Notes under the pieces: generated by a model
Seen by the model: the letters and a program-made list of their open reading frames with translations, nothing else
What the model was told of the DNA's origin: nothing
The model's database searches: none
From: Nageia nagi
Taxonomy: Eukaryota; Pinophyta
Reading direction: 5' to 3'
NCBI GenBank assembly: GCA_050084985.1
Contig: JBITNC010000001.1
Location: 61,566,001 to 61,630,000 of the forward strand
Length of the DNA stretch: 64,000 bases
Shown here: positions 1 to 9,495 of the stretch, piece after piece
How positions within the stretch are numbered: the stretch's first letter is position 1
Layout of the letters: each line of letters starts with the position of its first letter
Translations under genes and position numbers: made by a program

Positions 1-209
1 AAGCTCTGATCACATACCCAACATAAAGCAAATCCTAACTCCGCTGCAAGAACTAAAGTCCATGGCAAGCAACCTTCTGTTGGAAAATACATGATGCGAT
101 AGTATATGAGACCCAAAATTGCAGTAAAATATATGCAGGCATAAACTCTGTTTCCCCTTGCACGGGGATTTTCTACTGTTTTGTAAAGAGGCAAGTCCCT
201 ACACTCCAT
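1..209 (-). CDS. Cellulose-synthase-like protein, CslE-type, N-terminal exon (partial, continues beyond the left edge)
   Basis: An open frame of 69 complete codons runs leftward from an ATG at 207-209 and leaves the window still open. It begins MECRDLPLYKT, followed by RARGNRVYA, a hydrophobic segment ending in YYRIMYF, a short loop, then PWTLVLAAELGFALCWV and DQS. Seen: two hydrophobic helices of about 20 residues, a positively charged pre-helix segment and the LPLY...RGNR lead-in. Known: CslE/G-type glycosyltransferases (family GT2, Golgi membrane) start with LPL(Y/F)ET...RG..YR, two transmembrane helices and a W...Q(S/A) exit before the cytosolic catalytic domain. The D,D,D,QxxRW catalytic residues would lie outside the window. 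No stop or frameshift occurs in the visible part and its base composition is much less AT-biased than its surroundings, so it looks functional or recently so. Oddity: a dispersed repeat begins exactly at the start codon. CslG or another Csl class is the alternative. Confidence 0.72.
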   Translation of the reverse strand, partial: MECRDLPLYKTVENPRARGNRVYACIYFTAILGLIYYRIMYFPTEGCLPWTLVLAAELGFALCWVCDQS

Positions 210-692
210 TTATATAATAATTTTTGAAAAGATGTGTCTTTTAATATTTCAGTCGGCTATATAATTTTAATTTTTAAAAAATTATTTTCCCGCCAATTGT
301 TTAACGGATGGACTCACATGCGACATTTTGCTCCCTCACTCCACCCCCCATGCTGCAGCTGTAGAAACGCCTCTCGACGTAACTATATTAACATTGCACT
401 AAAATTAAGATAGCATTAATATCACATTAACACAAACATCATAATAACTATATTAACATAGTATTAACATAACATTAACATCACATTCTCTATATTAGCA
501 TGACATTAACATCACATTAACATTAACATAGTACATTCACATTGCACTAACTATATTAACATGACATTAACATTGTATTAACACTAACATCACATTAACT
601 ATATTAACATCACATTAACACTAACATCACATTAACTATATTAACATTGCATTAACATAACATTAACATAGTATTAACATCGTATTATCTAT
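206..692 (+). repeat. Dispersed composite repeat, copy 1 (conserved module plus ATTAACAT-type tail)
   Basis: Positions 206-382 form a conserved module also found at 2349-2526 and 3655-3802: an AT-rich start (TTTATATAATAATTTTTGAA), then AATATTTCAGTCGGC, CCCGCCAATTGTTTAACGGA, CACATGCGACATTTTGCTCC and CATGCTGCAGCTGTAGAAAC. It is followed at about 383-692 by an irregular tandem array of 6-12-bp words built on ATTAACAT, CACATTAAC and ACTAACAT. All three copies share orientation and place the tail at the same end. The third copy lacks the first ~50 bp, which suggests 5' truncation as in non-LTR retroposons with a microsatellite tail. No coding capacity or polymerase III boxes were recognised, so the class is inferred only. 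Confidence 0.8.
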
Positions 693-849
693 ACTAGCTT
701 TGATATAACCCCTTATATATCAAAAAATGCCGAGAGATATCATTTCGAGGTGCTTATCTCATTTTTTGGTATTGCTATATCCAAGATAGACGCCTCGAAA
801 TGATATCTCTTGGCTTTTTTGATATATAAGGGGTTATATCAAAGCTAGT
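693..849. mobile_element. Palindromic MITE-like element, copy A
   Basis: A 157-bp near-perfect palindrome. The left arm begins ACTAGCTTTGATATAACCCC and the right arm is its reverse complement, ending GGGGTTATATCAAAGCTAGT. The arms pair over about 70 bp each, around a ~20-nt loop containing GGTATTGC. It lies at the end of the ATTAACAT tail of repeat copy 1. A second copy at 2568-2728 sits in the same position of repeat copy 2. Long terminal inverted repeats without coding sequence are what MITEs look like. The target duplication cannot be fixed: TA is possible, because the outer ACTAGC/GCTAGT is itself symmetrical. Confidence 0.75.
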
Positions 850-2348
850 TTATTAATATCATCAATAATCTTAAAAGATACTGTATATAAATTAGAAAAT
901 TAGGATGAGACAAGTTAAATTAGAAGACTGTCACAGGTATGATCGAAAGTCAAATTTAGAACCTGGCACGATAAAGAAATCTGCAAACTTGTTGGATACG
1001 CAAGAGCATGCTATTGGCCAATTTGCCACCATTAAAATTTCCGTACTCCAAGTGGCTTATAAAAAACTTGGTAGGGCGGTGCCTAAGGGCATAAGGAAAA
1101 TATCTACCGAGTCATCGAAACTTGGCATTTGCTGAAATCCATTCGTTTCCAGTCTGAAAATATTGTAAATGTGAAGTGTATAATAAACTCTCTTTGCCTG
1201 TTAAATGTGAAGCGTATCATAAACTGTCAAGATGAAGGTAGAACTTGGGGATATTCTGATAACGAGTAAAGAACCAGGTTGGTCCCTCCTGTTTAGTCTT
1301 TGGGGTTTCCGAGTACCAGGCTACATTGTTCTGTTCTACAGCAAGAACCAATCCAATTGCCCTCTTACACAACCCTTATAGAAACAAAACAAGATAAAAT
1401 GCATAGGCATAACTAATTGAATTATAAGGTTGGCCATAACATAACCATATCAGAATTTCTCAGGCCCTGGATTTGAATTTGTTTTAGATCCACAATCAAT
1501 CAAATAATTTCAACAGACAAAACAAAAATTTGTTAAAAATCTCTTATATGTTTAAAAAACATTGGAGTTCTTAAAATAGCTCAAAATAATCACAACAATT
1601 GATTGCATTGAAGGATTTATGCAAAAAAACAATTATTTTACTGAAACACAGTTTTGCATTTTATATCTTGAATTCACTCGTGTATACCAACACAATAAAT
1701 CTATGTCAACGATATATAAATGATAACGTCACTGCTGTAAGAAAAAGATACAACACCACAATGTTATATAACTCTTTTTTTCTCAAGGATCTTATTTATA
1801 TAATTTTTTCTCCATTACCATTGATATCTACTATAAAACTCTAATATCTAAAAAGATATTGTCTATAATTTACTAAGTACTTATCTAATGCAATCAAATT
1901 TACGACTATTGATCATTATCGCCAACAACTATCTTTCTCTATGCTCTTCAGGCATTCCCAGACCACAGCATTGCTTTTGCAGCATAGAGGATACGGAAGC
2001 TGGCCTTGGAAGTTGAGATGTGTGATTGATTAGGATTACTGCTTCGCCAAGTGTTAATTTCCATTTTTCTCTTCAGCAGTATAGCTCCTATATTTCTTAC
2101 AACTGTTATAACTTTAGCTGTAGAATTCAGAGTATAAATTGTATATTCAGAGTATAAATTGTATGTAAAATAAGAAATAAGAAATATTACAGTAAAAATA
2201 TATTTACAATAGCAGAGAATTAACTTACAATAAAATTAAAGTTCTCTTCTATTTTTACAATCTTTTGTTCCAACTTTGCTTGTTCGAATTCACTGCATCT
2301 CTCGATTGATTTGGGAATGAATTTTTATGATGTTTGATATTCTTCCTT
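850..2348. other. Moderately AT-rich intergenic sequence, no gene recognised
   Basis: This holds one uninterrupted 76-codon frame at 905-1135 (plus) without a recognisable motif. There are two short direct repeats: AAATGTGAAG(T/C)GTAT near 1168 and 1204, and ATTCAGAGTATAAATTGTAT twice within 2120-2165. Base composition at 900-1350 is closer to that of the genes than to the AT-rich repeats further right, so an unrecognised exon or UTR is possible. No splice-supported gene model could be built. Confidence 0.4.
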
Positions 2349-2567
2349 CCGTTTATATAATAATTTTTGAAAAGATATGTCTATTAATATTTCAGTTGGC
2401 TATATAATTTTAATTTAAAAAAAATTATTTTCCCGCCAATTGTTTAACGGACGGACTCACATGCGACATTTTGCTCCCCCACTCCACCCCCCATGCTGCA
2501 GCTGTAGAAACGCCTCTCGACGTAATTAGCATGGCATTAACATCATATTAACATTAACATAACATTA
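2349..2567 (+). repeat. Dispersed composite repeat, copy 2
   Basis: The same module as at 206-382, aligned from CC(G)TTTATATAATAATTTTTG to GAAACGCCTCTCGACGTAA with a handful of substitutions (for example GACGGACTCACATGCGAC). Its ATTAACAT tail is short, about 40 bp, and is immediately followed by palindrome copy B. The left flank shares nothing with the left flank of copy 1 (the CslE exon), so the left boundary of the repeat is real and falls at about 206 / 2349. Confidence 0.8.
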
Positions 2568-2728
2568 ACTAGCTTTGATATAACCCTTTATATATCAAAA
2601 AAACGCCGAGAGATATCATTTCGAGGTATCTATCTCATTTCTTGGTATTGCTATATCCAAGATAGGCGCCTCGAAATGATATCTCTCGGCGTTTTTTGAT
2701 ATATAAAGGGTTATATCAAAGCTAGTAT
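2568..2728. mobile_element. Palindromic MITE-like element, copy B
   Basis: A 161-bp palindrome nearly identical to 693-849: ACTAGCTTTGATATAACCC at the left, GGGTTATATCAAAGCTAGT at the right, and the same GGTATTGCTATATCC loop. Its arms match each other better than those of copy A (GCCGAGAG / CTCTCGGC is intact here; copy A has CTCTTGGC), so copy B is the less decayed of the two. Confidence 0.75.
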
Positions 2729-3230
2729 TAATAAGATGACAAGAATAAAAACAACAAAGCTCTTGAATGTTAACTTATCACTCCATATACTTAATATATA
2801 TATATTCAAATAAAAAATATTTTATACTTTACATATCCAAAGTTTTAAAAAGAATCAAGCAATCATTAATTACTTAAAAATTTATGATTCGAATATGCTA
2901 TTGACTACATTTGATAAGTAGTATTAGCGAGGTTGCATGCAACGTCCATAAACAAACAAACATAAAACGTTTAAACCCTGAAGTATTATGAAAGGTACAT
3001 CGAGAAGCTATATTTTTTATGCTAAAGCTTCCCCGCAAGATCGTTCGTAACGCGGACAACTTTGTACAATATCACGAACAACTTTATAATCTTATTTGTA
3101 AACCTCAAGGAAAGTTCCAATAGATTACCTCGAACCCAATAAGGAACTTCAAAACCGCCAACAAGTCGAGTTGGCCAAAGAATGTCAATAACGTACCTTG
3201 CAAGCTTATAATAGCACCGTTTCCTGAAAC
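2729..3230. other. Upstream region of the HIPP-like gene
   Basis: 2730-2990 is AT-rich without recognisable content. 2990-3230 is less AT-rich and contains no long open frame. It probably holds the promoter of the gene starting at 3321. Confidence 0.35.
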
Positions 3231-3240
3231 CTTATATATT
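3231..3240 (+). promoter_or_regulatory. Candidate TATA box of the HIPP-like gene
   Basis: CTTATATATT lies 81-90 bp before the ATG at 3321. That spacing allows a plausible short 5' UTR. The motif is common in AT-rich DNA, so support comes only from its position and the relatively GC-rich local background. Confidence 0.4.
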
Positions 3241-3320
3241 AATCTTCAATATCACGAGCTTCTTCATTGCACCATTGCTTCGAATGCCATAAGAAGTTTG
3301 GACAGTTTTTGTGTTATACA

Positions 3321-3556
3321 ATGACGGTGAGACACCATTTACTCGTTCGAAATTTTCTGTTTTATGTAAATGATCGATCTTTCCAATTTATACTTCTAAA
3401 GTTCATGGAATTCTAAGTCGTAAATCTATCTGGTTTTCTTTTGAATGAAATAGAAGAAGAGATCCCACGTAGAATTGCAGACTCTGGAGATGCGCGTCAC
3501 CATGGATTGCAGCGGCTGCCAGAGAAAGATTCGCAAGGCTCTATCAAAACTCCAAG
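3321..3556 (+). CDS. Heavy-metal-associated isoprenylated plant protein (HIPP)-like, first two exons only
   Basis: Exon 1 is ATGACG at 3321-3326, ending at a GTGAGA donor. An intron of 127 bp ends in ATAG at 3453. Exon 2 (3454-3556) reads KKRSHVELQTLEMRV, TMDCSGCQRKIRKAL, SKLQ and stops at an AAG|GTAAAT donor, splitting the next Gly codon. MDCSGC is the MxCxxC metal-binding signature of HMA domains, and the QTLEMRVTMDC...RKIRKALSKL(Q)G context is typical of plant HIPPs. These bind heavy-metal ions with the two Cys residues and are membrane-tethered by a C-terminal CaaX isoprenyl group. The donor after KLQ|G is at the family's conserved intron position. The remaining beta-alpha-beta half and the CaaX box were not found downstream, where a dispersed repeat starts about 100 bp into the intron. 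Either the intron is very long or the gene is truncated. Confidence 0.65.
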
Positions 3557-3654
3557 GTAAATGCAGATTTCAAATATTTAACGTTGTTAACCTGAAAGAA
3601 TACAGAATTCTATGGCTTTATTTTAAACACTTAACATGGAAGTTAATAAGGATT

Positions 3655-4366
3655 TCCTTTTAATATTTCAGTCGGTTATATAATCTTAATTTTAAAAAAA
3701 TTATTTTTCCGCCAATTGTTTAACGGACGGACTCACATGCGACATTTTGCTCCCCCACTCCACCCCCCATGCTGCAGCTGTAGAAACGCCTCTCGGCGTA
3801 ACTATATTAGCATGGTATTAACATCACATTAACCCTAACATCACATTAACACTAACATAACATTAAAATAAGGAACATCATATTAACACTAACATAACAT
3901 TAACTATATTAACATAGCATTAACATCACGTTAACTATATTAGCATGGTATTAACATAGCACATATATTACCATAAAAATAACATGAACATAATATAAAA
4001 ATTATATTGCATTAAAATTGACATAGCATCAACATATCATTAACATTAGCACTAGCTAAATAATATTAATAGAGCATTCAGATAACTTTAATGTTACATT
4101 AACATTGTAATAGGATTAATATTACCATTAAAATAACATGAACATAGTATTAACATCGCATTACATCGACATTGACTTAGCATTAACATTAACATTGACA
4201 TATAACATTATCTTATCTTACCAATGAGTCACATAATGGTATATTGGAAATGGTCATTACAACTCTACCTCATCCATCAACAATCTAACCCTTGTCTAAC
4301 TGATGAGGGCTCTAGGATCGATATGGTGGATATAACATTGAAATAGCATTAACATTAACATTGAAG
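3655..4366 (+). repeat. Dispersed composite repeat, copy 3, inside the HIPP intron
   Basis: The module resumes at TTTTAATATTTCAGTCGG and runs to GAAACGCCTCTCGGCGTAAC (3802), lacking the first ~50 bp of copies 1 and 2. The ATTAACAT-type tail follows and is the longest of the three, reaching about 4366. A unique stretch at about 4212-4328 interrupts it. No palindromic element follows. The first bases of the module (TTTTAATATTTCAG) look like a splice acceptor, but the sequence after it does not continue an HMA domain. Confidence 0.75.
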
Positions 4367-5459
4367 TATAATATTTATTATTTAAAATTTTTATGAATTA
4401 ATTTAATTAGTTTACATATTTTTAAAAATATTTAATATTTTTAAAAATATATATTTATGACTTTAATATAATATTTTTAAGTATTTTATGTATGTAATAT
4501 TTTTATCTAAATACGATTTTAAATTATTCAACTATATTTTTTTATGTATCATTATCAAACTAAATATTTTTAAGTATATTTTTGAATCTGATACAATATT
4601 TTTAAGTATGCTTAAATATTTTTATGCATTAATTTGGTAATTTTTGAAGTTTTTTTTTTTTGGCATGATGCATTGCTGCATTAAGCAATGTGTCAAGCCG
4701 AACATGGAATTATATAAAATAAAAAGCAATGTCTCATATACCCCACTAATCATTCTTTTATTCTAATTTCATGATGGAAAAGGCAAAGAAGGTTTGCCAG
4801 AGGGGGACATAATAGTAAGATTTAGACTAAATCTAACTATTTTTTATCAGATCTAGGTCAAATTTATCAGATTCACAGCCAAATTTAAATGTAAGTATTT
4901 AAATCCAATTTTTTACTTTCAAAATTATTTTTGCAATAAGTATTTAACATCTTTTATAGAAATAGAATATTTTTACATAGATTTGATATATTTGATGATG
5001 AAATAAAAATATATAAAAAAACCTCCAAAACTAATAAAAAATGAAAACCCTAAACCCTATATATTGTTTTACTAGAATTTGATGAATTAAAACTAAGAAA
5101 ATGAAAACCCTAGACTCTTGATAGATTTTTTTTTACCAAAATTTGATGAATTAAACTTAGGGTTTGAAAAGAAACTAAGGTTTACAAAATTAAACAAATT
5201 TAAAAATTAGATTCTCAATCATTTTACAAAATTTACAAATTAAAGTTTCAATTTTGCTACAAAAAATTAACAAAATTTATATAAACATTAAAAAAAAACA
5301 TACCAAAAATTCTTATAACTTCTATTTTTATTTTATTTTTTATTTTATCAAATAACAAGTCAATAATTCATTTATAATTCTTATAACTTAATTTATAATA
5401 CAATATACTTTTAAATTTTAATTTATAATACAATACAATTTTAAATTTTAAATTTAGTT
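4367..5459. other. Very AT-rich spacer
   Basis: Nothing coding was recognised. It contains words such as ATTTTTAAATAT in 4380-4640, a T-run at 4650-4662, and two ~62-bp direct repeats at about 5038-5160 sharing AAAATGAAAACCCTA and TTTGATGAATTAAA. The CCCTAAACCCT at 5049-5059 foreshadows the telomere-like array that follows, read on the other strand. Confidence 0.5.
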
Positions 5460-7590
5460 TATAACACAATTTAAAGGATTTAGAGGTTAGGGTTAAGGTT
5501 TAAGATTTTAGGTTAAGATTTAATTAAGGGTTTGGGTTACGAGTTAGGATTTTTATTTTAACTTGGATAAAAAATTAATTTATATTATTATTTTCAAATT
5601 TTTAATTTTAAACATATAATTTATTAAAAAATTAAAATTTAAATTTTAAAAATATAATTTAGGTTAGGGGTTTAGTTTTAAGGGTAAGGGGTTTGTGTTT
5701 AAAAGTTTGGGTTAGGGTTAGGAGTAAGGAGTTTATTTTAACTTAACTTAAAATTTAAGGGTAAGGGTTAGGGTTTTAAGAACATGGTTAAGATTTAGGG
5801 GTTATGGTTAGAATTTAAGGATTAAAGTTTAAAATTATGGTTATGGTTAAGATTAAGAGCTTGTAGTAAAAGGTTATGATTAGATGTAAGCATTAAATGT
5901 TTAGATTAGGGGTTTAGGTTTAAAGGTCAAAGGTTTGGGTTTAAGTTTAAAGGTAATAATTAACATTTTTGGGGTTATATATGGTTAGGATTTAGGGGTT
6001 TGGATTAAAGATTAAGGGTTTGGATTACAATTAAGAGTTAGGGTTTTATTTTAACCTAACTTAAAATTTAAATTATAATATAATTTTAAATTTTAAACAT
6101 ATAATTTATTTTTATTTTTAAATTTTTATTTTTAAATTTTTATTTTTAAACATATAATTTATTAAAAATTTAGATTATAAAATTTAAAAATATAATTTAG
6201 GTTAGCATTTTAGGTTTAAGTGTTAGGTTTTTGGGTTAGAGTTTAAAAGTTTGGGTTAGGGTTAGGATTTTATTTTAACTCAACATAAAATTTCATTTAT
6301 AATATAATTTTAAAATTTAAACATATAAGTTATTATAAATTTAAATTTTTAATTTTAAACATATAATTTATTATAAATTTTAAAAAATATAAGTTAGGTT
6401 AGGGGTTTAGGTTTAAGGTTTAGGGTTTAAAGGTTTAGGTTATGGTAAGGGGTTACAATTTAAGGGTTTATGTTAGGATTTAAAGGTTATGAGTTTAGGT
6501 TTGAGTTCACGGTTAGGGTTTTATAGGTTTCAATTTGAGTTAAAAATTAGGGTTTAAGGGTTATGGTTAGAATTTAAGGGTAAGGGTTAGGGTTTAAGGA
6601 ATATGGTTAGGATTTAAAGGTTATGGTTAGAGTTTAAGGGTAAGGTTTAAAATTATGATTATGGTTAGGATTTAAGGGTTCTAGTTAAAGGTTTTGTTTA
6701 GGGGTAAGCATTAAAGGTTTATGTTAGGGGTTAGGGTTTAAGGGTTAAGGGTTAAGTTAGGGTTAAGAATTAAGATTAGGAGTTAGGGTTTTATTTTAAC
6801 TTAACTTCAAATTTAATTTATAATATAATTTTAAGTTTTAACTTTTAAACATATATTTTATTATTATTTTTAAATTTTTAATTTTAAATATATTTATAAA
6901 AAAATTGTATTATAAATTTTAAAAATATATTTTAGGTTAGGGGTTTAGGTTTAAGGGTTAGGGTTAGGAGTTAGGATTTTATTTTAACTTCAAATTTAAT
7001 TTATAATATAATTTTAAATTTTAAACATATAAGTTATTATAAATTTAAATTTTTAATTTTAAACATATAATTTATTATAAATTTTAAAAATATAATTTAT
7101 GTTAGGGGTTTAAGTCTAAGGGTTAGGGTTTAAGAGTTGAGGTTTAACTTAGGGGTTACGATTTAAGGGTTATGGATTTGGATTTGGGTTTAAGAGTTTA
7201 AGTTAGGGTTAAGGGTTTATGTTAGGATTTAAGGGATATAATTTTTGATATGAATTTAAGGTTGGGATTTTATGGGTTTGTATTTGAGTTAAAAATTAAG
7301 GTTTAAGGGTTATGGTTAGGATTTAAAGGTAAGGGTTAGGGTTTAAGTAATACGGTTAAGATTTAAGGGTTATGGTTAGGGTTTAAGATTTTAGGTTAGG
7401 ATTAAGGATTACATTTTAAGGGTTTATATTAGGATTTATGAGTTAGGAATTTAGGTTTGAGTTTAGGGTTAAGAATTAGGATTTAAGTTAGAGGGTAGGG
7501 TGTAAGGGTTAAGGTTTTAGGTTTGAGTTGAGGGTTAAGAATTAAGATTTTAGAAGCTATATTTGGTTAGGATTTAGGGGTTAAGTTATA
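5460..7590 (+). repeat. Degenerate interstitial telomere-like array with a higher-order AT-rich unit
   Basis: About 2.1 kb of imperfect words GGGTTTA, GGGTTAGGG, TTTAAGGGT and GGTTTAGG on the plus strand, resembling decayed plant telomere repeat (TTTAGGG)n. At least five AT-rich blocks alternate with them, at roughly 5550-5665, 6030-6205, 6265-6400, 6785-6930 and 6965-7100. Each reads TTATTTTAACTTAA, then TTTATAATATAATTTTAAA, then AACATATAATTTATTA, then TTTTAAAAATATAATTTAGG before re-entering the telomere-like words. The layout is therefore a two-part higher-order repeat rather than a simple microsatellite. Subtelomeric origin or old interstitial telomere insertion are both possible. Confidence 0.8.
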
Positions 7591-7755
7591 TTTATAAAGT
7601 TAACATATTAACTTTCTTCCATCGTACTTATATTGCAATGTGGCCCAATGGAAACCTTTAGCAATTTAATATTGGCAAACCATGTTAGGTTTATCAAATT
7701 GAATAGTTTTAAATTTTTTATACTAATAATATTTTTTGTTAATATCTTTTTTTAG

Positions 7756-9357
7756 TGATTATTATGGTTAATGATAGGAGAGGAAAGAAGTTAAAACCTC
7801 CAAATACAATAGACAAAAAGGGTTTAGTAAGTATTTATTTATGAATGTAATTTAATCATATTTTATTTAATAATATTCATTTAAAAAAAATGAACTTTAT
7901 TTATTTTTCAATCTTTTTTATAGAGTAAGGCAATGGTCAAATTATATAAAATGGCCACACAATGGATGAATAGGTGTGGGATAGATATATAAATCAATAA
8001 ACAAATAGGCATTGGGCTTTCAGGTATTTGACCTTTTAGGCCTACTACTAGCATTGATCAATCATCATCGATGGGCTCATCACCAAATGATAAAATTATT
8101 TGATTTATTGATTTTTAAAAATTGATTGAAGTTACCTTTTATTAAATAAAACCTACATTCAATAAACATAATCTATGTAATTTCATAATTGAAGATGTAA
8201 AGTCAATCAATAAGAGGCTGTATTTGTGACATGCAAGGGCAATAATGATATTGAGATTAAGGTGTATGGAAAGGGTGTTGTTATTAAATATTAGAATGGT
8301 AAGAATTGATTTTAAAAATTATATAATTATTTTGGAATATATTAATTTACTATATTATTAAATTTTCTCTAGGACATTTTTTTATGACACTATTAGGAAA
8401 CACACTTTCTACTAGTTTGATCCCACAATAGATCTTCAATTGGAAAAACAAATTGAAGAAGGTATATACATAATTTTTTATACTTAATTTTATAAATGAT
8501 AAAGTATAATTAATTTTATACTTCATATTTTTATAAATTATTATTAATAGTATATTTTACTTAATTTTTTAATTCATTTTCTAAAAATTTATGTATTTTA
8601 TAGCAAAATAAAGAGTGATAAATATCTTGAAAAAAGAATTTGGTGATGCATAGAATCCAAAATGGGCATTGCAACAAATGGGAAAGAATTTAAATTAGAG
8701 GAGAGATAAAATTATGAATAAAATAAAAAAACTTCTTAAAATAATTGTAAAGGAAGTAGGCTTGTTGATGTTGACAAAAAGGTGTGGAAGAGCTTGATGT
8801 AGAAAGTGGAGGAGGAGGAAGCAAGTATAGAACCCACTATTGAACCATCCCGATTTGAAAAATCCATGCATGCCAGATACAACACATCATCCATGAGATA
8901 TACACATAAGTTAGATAAATAAAAAAAAGAAAGGATTGAATCAATATATGTAAGTATATTTAATTATTTATTTAATATTTTATGCATGAATAGTTATATA
9001 TTTAAACTATTATTTAATTAAATATATATTTTATAGTATAACAAATATGGTAGGTATCCTTGAAAAGATGAAGTGAAATTTGACCTTAAAAATGGTTTTC
9101 AAGCACTAGTCTTGCAAATAGCATCCAAGACTATAAGTAATATTTAAATATTTTTTAATTAATTATAATTATTTTGATATTGATGTATAAGTTTTTTAGT
9201 TTTGCTTATTTACTAATATTTAGTTGATTATTCTTTACAGGGTGAGGAGGGTTGATTGGAGGGTGGACATGAGGGTAAACAAGAGGGTGATCAGGAGGGG
9301 TGGCAAATTACCATAATGGATGTTGATGATGAGTACACTAGGTGTAGTGATGATTAA
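7756..9357 (+). pseudogene. Decayed multi-exon gene, possibly transposase-derived (unidentified)
   Basis: Six plausible exon blocks are separated by very AT-rich introns with good splice signals: 7756-7826 (ATG at 7764; donor GTAAGT), a block from 7924 (acceptor TTTTATAG) to 8298 (donor GTAAGA), which may hide a further intron, 8373-8461 (acceptor TTTTCTCTAG, donor GTATAT), 8604-8949 (donor GTAAGT), 9037-9136 and 9241-9357 (acceptor TTCTTTACAG, stop TAA at 9355). Translated pieces include MVNDRRGKKLKPPNTIDKKG, NPKWALQQMGKNL, DVDKKVWKSLMQKVEEEEAS, YNKYGRYP and an acidic tail QITIMDVDDEYTRCSDD. Several in-frame stops mean it is dead. The WAL..MG..L..RRDK stretch faintly recalls the En/Spm-type plant transposase (Ptta) domain, but this is not secure. 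It could equally be a host gene. Confidence 0.5.
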
Positions 9358-9495
9358 TACACAAGGAATCATCATGATAGTGAATGATCCATTTAAATCA
9401 TTATCATGAATATGTTATTCATGAAATATTTTTTATCAATTGGAATTATATACATTCATTTGATATTTTTTGTTGATTGGTGTTGATTTATATAA

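Noticed and set aside
693-849. Helitron 3' end (CTAG preceded by a hairpin and followed by T)
   Set aside because: The palindrome spans the entire 157 bp and the same CTAG is at the other end, unlike a Helitron's short subterminal hairpin. No TC 5' end was identified.
905-1135. 76-codon frame as a gene
   Set aside because: No recognised motif, no splice support and no homologous feel. The length is within chance for this base composition, so it was only mentioned in the stretch description.
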